DNA from: Mortierella sp. BCC40632 | Taxonomy: Eukaryota > Mortierellomycota > Mortierellomycetes > Mortierellales > Mortierellaceae | Assembly (NCBI GenBank): GCA_011634665.1 | Contig: WAEK01000002.1 | Location: forward strand, 2,438,501 to 2,502,500 | DNA: 64,000 nt | Direction of reading: 5' to 3' | In this document: positions 46,175 to 55,715 of the stretch, piece after piece | How the letters are laid out: each line of letters opens with the position of its first letter | Position numbering within the stretch: position 1 is the first letter of the stretch | Made by a program: the position numbers and the translations under genes | The notes under the pieces: generated by a model | What the model was told of the DNA's origin: nothing | Seen by the model: only the letters and a program-made list of their open reading frames with translations | The model's database searches: none

Positions 46175-46404
46175 CCAGTATAAATAGTATCGGCCGCTGC
46201 CTGAAGAGTTCCTCACCTTTGTGTGAGGAACCCTTTCAGGTAGGACCTTTGACCCCCCCTCCTATATACCCGCTAGACCTACAAGCAATAAACTGACCTT
46301 TGTGTGAGGAACCCTTTCAGTTCCTATTTGTTGTGTTTGTGCGCTAGTTTGATACGCATCGCTGGCGCTATAGAAGAGAGGTATAGTTACACTCTTTTCT
46401 GTCA
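46030..46404 (+). repeat. Element A 3' LTR
   Basis: 375 bp, apparently identical to the 5' LTR. Its end lies 25 bp from the mature 5' end of tRNA-Ala, with target-site duplication ATAG in between. Confidence 0.95.
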
Positions 46405-46429
46405 ATAGTCAATCAACAATGGTCCAACT

Positions 46430-46502
46430 GGGGCTGTAGCTCATTTGGTAGAGCGCTCCCTTCGCATGGGAGAGGCATGGGGTTCGATTCCCCACTGCTC
46501 CA
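46430..46502 (+). tRNA. tRNA-Ala (anticodon CGC)
   Basis: Intronless 73-nt cloverleaf. D-arm GCTC/GAGC, anticodon stem CTCCC/GGGAG with loop TTCGCAT (CGC at 46463-46465), T-arm TGGGG-TTCGATT-CCCCA, acceptor GGGGCTG/CTGCTCC with one T:T mismatch and one G:T pair, discriminator A. A-box and B-box (GGTTCGATTCC) are intact. Reading CGC means it decodes GCG Ala codons. It is the probable landmark used by element A. Confidence 0.93.
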
Positions 46503-46504
46503 AG

Positions 46505-46518
46505 TTTTGCTTCTTTTT
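46505..46518 (+). terminator. RNA polymerase III terminator of tRNA-Ala
   Basis: TTTT at 46505-46508 only 2 nt after the mature end, with a backup TTTTT at 46514-46518. Confidence 0.75.
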
Positions 46519-47036
46519 ACCCATTCTTTTGGGTACCGGGTCAAGGATCTTCGGGCTCTTAGACCTTCCGGTACTTGGGGGAACTGCATCAGCTACTCTT
46601 TTTGCTACCCAAACGAATCGTTTAGGTCGCGATTATGCACAGAAATCTCACACCTTCGGAGCTTTGAGCTGAGCTGGGTTCAAAAGCTGAAGTCCAAATT
46701 TGTCCAGCTTAAAAAGATGACCTCAAAAGTTGCGTTGGTATGCCGATCAGTACTGAGAGTATGACAGATAAGCATCCAAGAAAGCAATTTCTTCTGGGCA
46801 TGTCAGACAGCAAACAATACTTGGGACGGAGGGCGGATTCGTTTGGACAGCTCTCGCATCTAATGAATCTTACAGCAAGGTCTCTTCCGATAGAATCAGC
46901 CTTCCATTCTATGCATAGTAACAGTGGTTATCTAAGTGAGGCAGGTGAGCCAGCATCCATGTTGATGCGATGTTCTTGGTTCTGGCAGACAGAGCTCTCG
47001 AAAGAAGCCCCTGAGAAAAAAAAGATGAGATCTGAG

Positions 47037-47053
47037 AAAAAAAAAAAAAAAAA

Positions 47054-47137
<84 letters not shown>
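47037..47137 (+). repeat. Poly-A plus (GA)n composite
   Basis: About 26 A followed by about 37 GA units, with no interruption visible. Confidence 0.9.
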
Positions 47138-47141
<4 letters not shown>

Positions 47142-48974
47142 GACCCATTGGCTCTCACGAGGTTATACATGAAGAGCCGTAGCCGGCTCAAGGCCCTGTT
47201 GCTCCAGAGCTGATCCAAAGCATGAAATTGCTGGCTAGACAAGTTGCAAAGATACTGGGGAGATAGGCGTCAGCACTCAAAGGTACATTCATTGAGGCTA
47301 ATACATAAGCACCTTGGTACACCTGCCTTTTTTTTTTTTTTCTTTTCGAGCTCGCATTGTTGGCTACACTTTAGTAAAGCTGGGAAGAGGGCATGTAGGA
47401 ACTAAAAAAAAAAAAAAAAAAAAAAAAGTAGCCAAAAAGAAGTCAAAAAGACGCACTGTACGTTTCGGAATCAGATGTTTTGCGCGCGATGAGTACTAAG
47501 TAATTATAGTAGTATGGTGCAAAGAAGTATCATCAGCAACCAACGAGCTCAATAAACGATTTTTGGTGCTTGTTCCTAGAAGTCTAGGCCACAGGCGTGT
47601 CAAAATGTTTCTTGCTGCCTTTGCGCTAGTTTCTTGTCACTCCTCACAAACCCCCCCAAAGCTCAAATGCGCCATACTCCTAACACCGACAATCAGACTT
47701 GAACCAAGGCTCCCACAACATAAATGAGATCATCAATCTTGACTGAACCTAGGCTCGGGGATACTGCTTGAGAAGGGGGCAGTATCTAGATGAGGAGAAC
47801 CAAAAGGAGGTTTGTAGGGAGAGAGGGGGTCTAAAATGTCCAAATCCAGAATAGAAAAGGGAACATGCCACTTGTAGTGTTCCTATTCCGGTGGAAACTT
47901 TCAGAGAAGAAGGGATACATCTGGGAAAGAGGAAGGGTCTTGAAGTAGAATGCTTCGAAGCCTTTCGAGCCATGTTTTTTTTTCCCTTGTCAAAGTGAGC
48001 TCTATTATCTGAAAATTGGTCAGAGCAATAAGGATATGGAAACTATCTTTTTCTCCTGAAGCTTTCAGTACTGAAGACAGGTCATCGCCACTGTTGAGTT
48101 TGATCTCACAGTGACGGATGTGCAGATCTACAGTAGATAAGCAACATGCTCAAACCTAAGGTGTTCTTCTGTATTATCCTGGATGGACCCTTCCCTCAAT
48201 TCATTGGACGGCAGATCGTTTGTTGTCAAAGTGAGCCTAATGCATCGATTGATGTTAGAGCGAACATGTTGACCGAACCAGATCACGCTGAACCCCCCTT
48301 CCCCGCCCTTTTTTTTTTAAGCAATAGACTCGACGCAGTCAGTGTATTGAAAGTATTAAGATCATGTTGTGCCACATTCTTACCCAAAGAATACTCTCCA
48401 ATAAAAGACGGGAATTGTGCATTGACACCATAGACTCACCCAATCCATAATGCTACCACCACACCGCTTCCCCACCATACCTTGGTTTTGTATCGTTCAG
48501 CTAGCCGAGAGACATTCGACTAGTTCCACAGAGAAATTGATCAAGCACGTTATTGCATACAACGGAGGCCAACACCGCTTCTATTTTTTTTTTAAAAAGA
48601 AAATGAGGGCAAGGAGAAGAATTACCTAGGCTGGCCAGGCTTGCTTGGACCAAACTCCTGGTAACATGCATTTACAAGAAATGCAGAAGAAGAAAAAAAA
48701 GGAAAAGAAAGAGGAAGGGAGAGAAAAGAAGGCATAAGCGTGGAAGGGTCTAATGTGAGACTGGGGGAGGGGGTGACGGTGTCTCACGTTCATCACCTCA
48801 AGTATAGCCACCAAGATAAAGTAAATGCAAGAATTGGGAAAGCATCTCGAATGCGTTTGAGAGGATGTTTGGCAAGAAACGAGACTCGTGCTGGTTCGAG
48901 AATAGTAAAGCACTACGCTTACAGATCTTTCGATTCACTAATTGACCCTGTTTTAATGCGGAAGGACCAGGCCG

Positions 48975-49010
<36 letters not shown>

Positions 49011-49016
<6 letters not shown>

Positions 49017-49053
49017 GAGTAGAAAAACGAGTAGAAAAACGAGTAGAAAAGCG
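49011..49053 (+). repeat. Tandem 12-bp array, AAAAACGAGTAG
   Basis: Three near-perfect units and a partial fourth directly following a ~39-nt A homopolymer. Confidence 0.75.
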
Positions 49054-50514
49054 ATTGAATACAAAAGGTTCACATACCCTCCTCTCCCCTCAAGAGGTTC
49101 GGCAAAAAGGTATTCCCCAGAACTAGGCGTGCTGAGCGCTGGTTCTGAAGGTATTTCTTCCTTTATAGGACAAAAGGTGACGAAATTGGATCACGGCCTT
49201 GCATGACCAATGCGTTTGGCACCAAGTAGTAACAAGAGTGAGTTTCTGTCCAGATAAGAACTCCAGTTACTCCATTGCGGAAAGTGCCAACCTTTCCTTA
49301 GAGCCAAGCTATTCTTGATTTAGAAGTTTTGAGGCCATGCTAGGACATTATTGTTCTCCGTTCATGTATTCCTCGCCATTGTGCAACCAACCTTGGGGAC
49401 CAGAAAAGGCCCTATTGAGCGTCGAGTCTAGAACCAAACACGAATCGGTTGATTTCTCCGCCGAGCAAATGGGAAGAATGGCCTCGACTCGAATTGTCCA
49501 AAAGGGAGCACTTGCGCAAACAAATCGACAAGCAAGCCTATCCTATCACTTTTTCTTCCTTCTCACTCTGTCAAAGTCCCGGGAAGTAGAGCCGCAGTCC
49601 CGTTCAGGCCAATTGTCCCACAATAGGAAAAAAAAGCTAGGCAAGTGGACTTACTCTCTTCAGAGCTGCAGGTTGCCGAAAGTTCTTTATGTGGTAAACT
49701 CGTAGCATACGAGATGTGCTCGGCTCTTCTTTTCTTGTCGATTCTAGCGCCCTGCGCAGAGGGTGCACAACTCCGAGGGTTAGGTTGCTTATTTCGTATA
49801 GGGTTTGTTCGCCCCTCCCCTCCTCGCCCCTCCCCAACGACAGAGGGTTGAGGTGTTGGTGGATGGCAGCTTTTTTCAACAAAACTACCCCTCGGCATTT
49901 TGTAATGCCGAGCGAGCAAATCAGGGGCGGGATTTCATCGTCAAGCGTGCTCGCTGCCCCTAACTTGATCCACCAGCTCCTGCTTGTGTTGTTCACGTCG
50001 GTTGATTCTCTGCCAAGTTCGAAACCAGGGTCGGATGACACCCAGAAACGACCGCTTTTAGTGAGATCTCGATCGAACAAACCCATTAGACCCTCTTCTT
50101 TCTCTAGCGAGAAAGAGGTTGGGAGGGGGGGGGGGAGGAAGTAGAGGAGGAGGGGATTGAAATGAGAGTCCCTCCAAGTATTTTCGATTTTGGCGACGCC
50201 GCGGAATGGCGCAGCAGCCATTCAAAGTTGAGTTATGGATCACGACAACTGACAGGCAGATTGGTATAAAAGTGGCTCGCGCACCTCTGATGTCCAAAGC
50301 ATCTTTCTTTTCTTGGAAGCCAATTCCAGTTAGGCTCGTCTCACCCACTCCTTATTGCTCGCTCTCTCGCCTCGCTCCCACACTATTTTTTCTTCTATTT
50401 CATCGGAGAGCTCTTCTCTGCTGCATTCCATCCCTCGACCTCCTTTGCTCGTTCTATCAGCCTTAACTCATCGCCCTCTCACACAACCCAAATATCAGAA
50501 TACGAGCCTCCAAT

Positions 50515-52590
50515 ATGGCGTTTGACCGTGATGTCAAAGAAGAGATGGAGGACCTCACCATTTCACCAACTGCCACCACCTCAACCACACTCCCTGTTCT
50601 ATCTCAGATGACCGGAGAGCCGTCCGAAATGAAAGATGGAGGTGGTTCCTCCATCTCGGAGGAGGTCTCCGATGTTGGCCCGGTGCCTGAACCACTCTAC
50701 CACAAACCTCCCACCAGGCAGTTTGTACTAATCATGATCGCGTAAGTTGAGCTCCTCGTCCCTCTCCTCTTTCCAATTAGCCAAATAAATGCCGGCCGTT
50801 TATTCTTCAACCCTAACCTTCCTCTGCGTTCTGTACTCATGCTCACTCCTTGATTTTTTTTTTATTTACTTGATAGGCTGTCGCTATGCGTCTTCCTCGC
50901 CAGTTTGGACCAGATCATCGTTTCAACCTCTATCCCTGCTATTACACGTGAATATAATGCACTCACAGATATCTCCTGGCTCGGGACGGCTTACATGTTG
51001 ACGGCTACGGCCTTCCAGCCCTTGTAAGTTGATTTAAATTTTTTTCTTCAGGTTGAACTATGCAAATCCCATTGAAATCATGTTTGCTGTCTTGTCCTAA
51101 TTCGTTTTTTTTTTTTTTTTTTTTTTTTTTTTTCGGATCCTTTTTCCATATCTCACCCCTTGCCCTTATCCTCACCCTCACCCTCGTCCTCGCCCTGACT
51201 TTCTTACCCCTTTCTTCTGGGTGCCGAAAGATACGGAAAAGTCTCGGATATTTTTGGTCGCAAGTCGACAATGCTCTTTGCCAACTTTATGTTTCTAGTT
51301 GGCTCTGCGATTGCTGGATGGGCCACTTCCATGACCATGCTGATTGTCGGACGTGGTGTTGCTGGTGTTGGCGCAGGAGGTCTGATGGCCATGGTTTTGA
51401 TCATTCTGTCAGATATGCTGGACATGCGAGAACGCGGCAAGTACATTGGGTTCATTGGTGCCGTCTTTTCGTTCTCTTCGGTGATCGGACCTCTGCTCGG
51501 TGGCGCGTTCACGGATCATGTCACTTGGAGATGGTCGTTCTGGATCAACTTGCCCTTTGGTGCTATCTCAATTCTATTTATCGCTTTCAATCTTAACCTG
51601 CCGACCCCCGAGGGCACACTCACCGACAAACTCAAGCGTATTGATTACTTTGGTTCAGTCCTTTTGTTGGGAGCTGTGATCCTTATTCTCCTGCCTCTGA
51701 GCTGGGGTGGCGCAAAGTACGCGTGGAACTCGGGAATCATCATTGGACTTCTCTGTGCAGGAATTGCTGTCACGATCATCTTTATCCTTGTTGAGTGGAA
51801 GGTGCCGCGCGAGCCTATCCTGCCTATCCATTTGTTCAAGATCCGTAACCTGTGGTCGACCTACGGTGGTCTCTTCTTCAGTGGCATGTCCTTCTTTGGT
51901 ATTCTCTTTTATCTCCCAGTCTATTTCCAGGTCGTCAAGGGTGAATCAGCCACCGTCGGAGGTCTCGAGACCATCCCATTCGTGTTCGGTATTGTCCTTA
52001 CCTCGATTTCGTCTGGTATCTGGGTCCTCAAGAAGGGCACCTATGCGTTCTTCCCTGCCACTGGTAATGCTCTTTTTATCCTCGGATCTGCCCTGTGTAT
52101 TCTATTCAAACAGGACACACCCCGAGTTGCAACCATTTTTGTGCTTCTGATCTGTGGCATGAGTATGGGCTTCTCGATGCAAGCCTCCACCCTTGCTGTC
52201 CAGGTAGCTGTCAAGCCCAAGTACATGGCCACTGTGACGAGTCTGGTCCAGTTCGTTCGAAACCTGGGCAGTGTCTTTGGTGTGGCGATTGTTGGTACTA
52301 TCTTCAACAACAAACTCGACGGTGCTCTTGAGGCGGCCTTCCCATCTGATCCAAGCATTCTTCGGGTCACCAACGATTACAGTATCATTCATCAGTATCC
52401 ACCAGACCAGACCAAGACTATTTACGACTGTTTTGTCCTTGCGCTCCACTATGCATTCTATGCCTGCGTGGCTTTCTGTGGAATGGCGTTCATCCTGAGT
52501 TGTTTTATCCAGCACAAAGAGCTCAAGACGAATGCCAACCAGCGTAGAGAGCAAGAGAAGCACACGCCACCAGCAATTGATATGGCATAA
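50515..52590 (+). CDS. MFS drug:H+ antiporter, 14-transmembrane (DHA2) type
   Basis: Plasma-membrane or vacuolar exporter of toxic compounds or metabolites. Exons 50515-50741, 50877-51023 and 51231-52590 join in phase to 577 aa, the usual DHA2 length. An acidic cytoplasmic N terminus is followed by LDQIIVSTSIPAITREY (motif D1 region with the first helix), WLGTAYMLTATAFQPLYGKV, the loop 2-3 motif GKVSDIFGRK, the motif-B-like LIVGRGVAGVGAGG in helix 4, motif C GAVFSFSSVIGPLLGGA in helix 5 and WRWSFWINLPFG. Fourteen hydrophobic segments can be counted. Substrate is not predictable. It sits alone with no biosynthetic cluster next to it, so a general detoxification role is more likely than a pathway-specific one. 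Confidence 0.9.
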
Positions 52591-53447
52591 GCCCACCAAA
52601 AGAAAAGAAAGAAAAAAAAACCGTTCAAAGTATTCTTGCATACCAAATATTAATCGTAGATCTATAAAGCATCAATCATTCCATGCAGTTGATACCTTTT
52701 GGGATTGAAAAAAAAGTGGCAAGCATGGTTATGCTAGGGGTTGAAAAAGTCTTTTTAAAGTGGAGCAATTCCCATCAGGAGGGGGAGGGGGAGTGCATGT
52801 CTGGACCACTGACATGACGACCAAATACGGATGTGATTCTGTTCCTTGTGAGAGGCGATTGTAGAGTCGGACTGAGCAGCAGAAGAATGTGCATGGAGAC
52901 AGTCGATATGATTAGGAAATCGGCTTGTTCAGAAACTAAGGACGAGAGGAGGAGAGTCAGAGAGTGCCCTAGGAGAAGGAGTGAGTGAATTGGGGATAGT
53001 TAGATGAAGAGATAGTTCCAAGAGAAAGCAGAGAATCAGCGTAGATGCTTTGCCCAATGCAGGAACAAGCATTGCTCTTGGCGGGGTTCCAGAGACGGGT
53101 TGGCCCGCTCCCCCTGGTCAGTTCCTCCTTGTCTTTCCGAGGGTATCCACCTAACGCCATCCAACGGTTGTGCGAGCCTTCCGAAGAGCAAATGGGATCA
53201 TGGGTGAGCACAGGGAATACAAGAGATAGAGTATGTGATGTGTGAGAGAGAGAGTGTGCCAGGCCAGGGTGCAGATCAGTGCACCAAGGCAAGGCACTTG
53301 ACTGCAGTCTTCTTTCCTAGTCCGCTACGCTACAAGGCTGCGTTTCTCTCTGGACATGGTTCATCCGCATCGCAATTGTTTTAGTTCCCCTTTACTCTTC
53401 ATTCAATCATCCATCCTCTCCCTTCCAATCCTGGGCTGATCGCTACC
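52591..53447. other. Spacer between MFS and F-box genes
   Basis: 3' UTR of the MFS gene and promoter/leader of the F-box gene. No repeat or RNA gene recognised. Confidence 0.5.
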
Positions 53448-55691
53448 ATGACAGTGGGCGCATCTGCGTCTTCGTCGCCAACTATGTTCCCACCGTCTCG
53501 CTCCCAATCTCCATCCCACCTTTCTGTTGAGATCTCCAGTCCGGCAGCCCCTGGCTCCAGCACCACTCAGACAATGAATAACAACCGCTGCAAGACCAAG
53601 AATCTGTTTGAGATTCCAGAATTGCTCCATCGAATCTGTATATTCCTCTCTGCCCATGACCTGACCCATTGCGTTCTCGTCTGCCGGTCTTGGCATGCGC
53701 TCTGTACTCCATTGCTTTGGTCCTCCATCGAGGTTTTGAACAGCACCAAGTACTATCAGTTCCTGGCCCCTCAGACCTCGATCGATGCTCTCCCCAGATA
53801 TGGCCGGCATATCCGATCCATCACCACACTATACTATAACCTCTTGGCGCCGCTGTTGAACCAGAATGTCAATTGTCCCAATTTGACCCATCTAGTCTTT
53901 CCAAAGAGTTGTCGGTTCACGGATCCGCCTTTGCCCGCTGGGATGCACTCTGACTACAAGAGCCACGACAGTGGGAGCAAATACAAGAGTGGCGATGCCA
54001 GCGACGACCTCGACAGAGCAGAACAACAACCCCAATCAATTGAACAACTTGTCGGAACCAATCCTACCACAAATGCGGGCAATAGTATCGAGTCCACTTT
54101 GACAGCCATGACGGGGATTCAGCAGGATGCACATGTCCCACATTTGTACCAACCATATCGGGGTCCTACTGAAATCCGCGCCAGGAGTGCCTCTGGTCTC
54201 TTCAAGGAAACAATGTTGATCGAAATAATGCGGAAGAGTCCTCAGCTCCGGGTTCTGACCATGGTTGGATTTCCCTTTGATAATGATGGTCTTATTGCCA
54301 GTGTGGCCGAGCAGCTTGCACGGGGGAGGTTAAGAAAGTTGGAACTTATGAACCTCCATTACTGTGAAGTTAAGGCCAGTTCTCTGAAACGACTTTTGGA
54401 CAGCTGCGCCCCTACTCTTGAAGAACTTGGCTTGTCGATCTCGTTTGGAAGTCTGGCGCAAGTAGAGTCGAGTCCTTCCACAACATCAGCAGAGGAGATT
54501 GTACAGGATTCAATGATAGTCGAGCCCAATGAAGTTAGCAGTAGCAGTGGTGCCTCGCCCAACCAAGATTATGGTCATACCAGCCCACCACTTTATCCCA
54601 ACAAACGACAACGAACACAGCGGGATTTACTCGGCGGTCCAAAGCCTTGGGGGATGAGGAAATTGACTCTCAAGGGTAACCTGAGTGGTCAAGGTCCTCT
54701 GATTTGGCTGCCTCTTCTTCGACAGTGTACTCAAGTCCAGGTCATCAGTGTCGACATTTACGCAAACTCTGCTCTCGAGTCTCTTGCACAAACCATTCAG
54801 GACCACTGCCCGTTAGCGAACGAGCTAACAATTCGATGCATGAAAGGAAGTCCTCAGGAAGACAGTCGGATAGCAGCCTTGATCGAAGCGAGCTCTGCTT
54901 CTTGGAAGCACCTCTCCTTGTCTTTTTTTCACGGATGTGGTCCCTTATCTGCAGCGGCATTGTTGCGCCACTCAGCCACACTAGAGACCTTGATTCTCGA
55001 GGAATGTGATGGCGTTGGAAGTGAGGATATTCAGATGATTCTTTGCACCTGTCCAAACTTAAAGACCTTCAAGGCAATGACCTCTAACGGAATGGAGTTC
55101 TCAAGCACAGTCTACCTGGACGCCAACGAGATGATCGACTCGCCCTGGATCTGTCGGTCACTCGAGAACTTGAAGGTAGTGATCACTGGAATTGCTAGAC
55201 CTGATCTGAAGACTGACCAGTACGGAAACGCATTGACAGGACCATTGCATGATGGTACAATTCAAGGATATGACCTTCAGAGGATTGTCTACCAGCAACT
55301 GGGCTCATTACCAAAGCTGCAGGTGCTCTGGCTTGGCCATGACAAACAGGATCTTGACGACGAAGGGAATTACTATCCGACAGCGACCGAGGGTCAATGG
55401 AGGTACATTGACCCGGATGAGCAGTTCGAATGCCTAGAGTTTTCTCTCAAAAGTGGACTGGGTCTCTTGAGTGGCCTCAAAGATCTACGGGAGTTAAACA
55501 TTGATCGGCTAAGAACACGGGTCGGGCTCTCTGAGGTTCAGTGGATGAGCGACCATTGGCCCAGGCTCGAGTCTATCATTGGTCTTGTCGTCCATGGTGA
55601 AAAGCCCCCGAAGCACGTCCAATGGCTCTACGAACATAGGTCCGATATCGCGCTCCCACCAGTTCTTGGGAGCTTTACCACTGCATTCTAG
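53448..55691 (+). CDS. F-box and leucine-rich-repeat protein
   Basis: Likely substrate receptor of an SCF ubiquitin ligase. Single exon, 747 aa. F-box at residues ~50-90: EIPELLHRICIFLSAHDLTH followed by VCRSWHALCTPLLW, the usual Leu-Pro-like start, central helix and C-V-C-x-x-W block. Downstream are irregular leucine-rich repeats interrupted by two disordered Ser/Asn-rich segments (about 175-230 and 345-395): PQLRVLTMVGFPF, RKLELMNLHYCEV, LEELGLSISF, LETLILEECDGVG and LKTFKAMTSNG. The pattern matches the large family of Mortierella-type F-box proteins rather than a named orthologue. The stop codon is only 24 bp from the converging ABC gene. Confidence 0.85.
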   Translation: MTVGASASSSPTMFPPSRSQSPSHLSVEISSPAAPGSSTTQTMNNNRCKTKNLFEIPELLHRICIFLSAHDLTHCVLVCRSWHALCTPLLWSSIEVLNSTKYYQFLAPQTSIDALPRYGRHIRSITTLYYNLLAPLLNQNVNCPNLTHLVFPKSCRFTDPPLPAGMHSDYKSHDSGSKYKSGDASDDLDRAEQQPQSIEQLVGTNPTTNAGNSIESTLTAMTGIQQDAHVPHLYQPYRGPTEIRARSASGLFKETMLIEIMRKSPQLRVLTMVGFPFDNDGLIASVAEQLARGRLRKLELMNLHYCEVKASSLKRLLDSCAPTLEELGLSISFGSLAQVESSPSTTSAEEIVQDSMIVEPNEVSSSSGASPNQDYGHTSPPLYPNKRQRTQRDLLGGPKPWGMRKLTLKGNLSGQGPLIWLPLLRQCTQVQVISVDIYANSALESLAQTIQDHCPLANELTIRCMKGSPQEDSRIAALIEASSASWKHLSLSFFHGCGPLSAAALLRHSATLETLILEECDGVGSEDIQMILCTCPNLKTFKAMTSNGMEFSSTVYLDANEMIDSPWICRSLENLKVVITGIARPDLKTDQYGNALTGPLHDGTIQGYDLQRIVYQQLGSLPKLQVLWLGHDKQDLDDEGNYYPTATEGQWRYIDPDEQFECLEFSLKSGLGLLSGLKDLRELNIDRLRTRVGLSEVQWMSDHWPRLESIIGLVVHGEKPPKHVQWLYEHRSDIALPPVLGSFTTAF

Positions 55692-55702
55692 ACATTCTTT
55701 CA

Positions 55703-55715
55703 TTTATTTAATAAA
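55703..55715. terminator. Shared bidirectional poly(A) signal, TTTATTTAATAAA
   Basis: AATAAA on the plus strand (55710-55715) serves the F-box gene; its mirror TTTATT (55703-55708) is AATAAA on the minus strand and serves the ABC gene. Cleavage usually falls 10-30 nt downstream, so each transcript should end inside the other's coding region. Confidence 0.65.

Larger units (their letters stand above)
26981..46404 (+). mobile_element. Element A: Ty3/gypsy LTR retrotransposon, host of the nest
   Basis: Bounded by two 375-bp LTRs (26981-27355 and 46030-46404) beginning TGTCC and ending TGTCA, which I find identical by eye, flanked by the 4-bp duplication ATAG (26977-26980, 46405-46408). A candidate primer-binding site TGGTAGCAAAGGAACGG begins at 27357; a purine tract GTGGGGAGA lies just before the 3' LTR. 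Internal order gag, protease, reverse transcriptase, RNase H, integrase is the Ty3/gypsy order. Removing the two insertions (B1 and C) leaves about 5.8 kb, a normal length. There is no chromodomain: the integrase ends in an acidic, Pro-rich tail that runs into the 3' LTR. The element lies 25 bp upstream of a tRNA-Ala gene. Confidence 0.93.
46519..50514. other. Gene-free stretch downstream of the tRNA, rich in simple repeats
   Basis: About 4 kb with no supported gene. Holds a poly-A plus (GA)n composite near 47037-47137, A homopolymers near 47404-47427 and 48976-49014, a 12-bp tandem array near 49011-49053 and a small (CT/GGGG)-rich patch near 50124. Open frames are short, change frame every ~200 bp and show no motif. 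The last ~250 bp, pyrimidine-rich, are probably the promoter of the MFS gene. Confidence 0.45.

Noticed and set aside
49563..50221. Minus-strand frames of 100-190 codons upstream of the MFS gene
   Set aside because: Frames overlap, have no start context or motif, and cover the expected promoter.
53260..53345. Possible second tRNA near 53300
   Set aside because: No B-box and no cloverleaf could be drawn.
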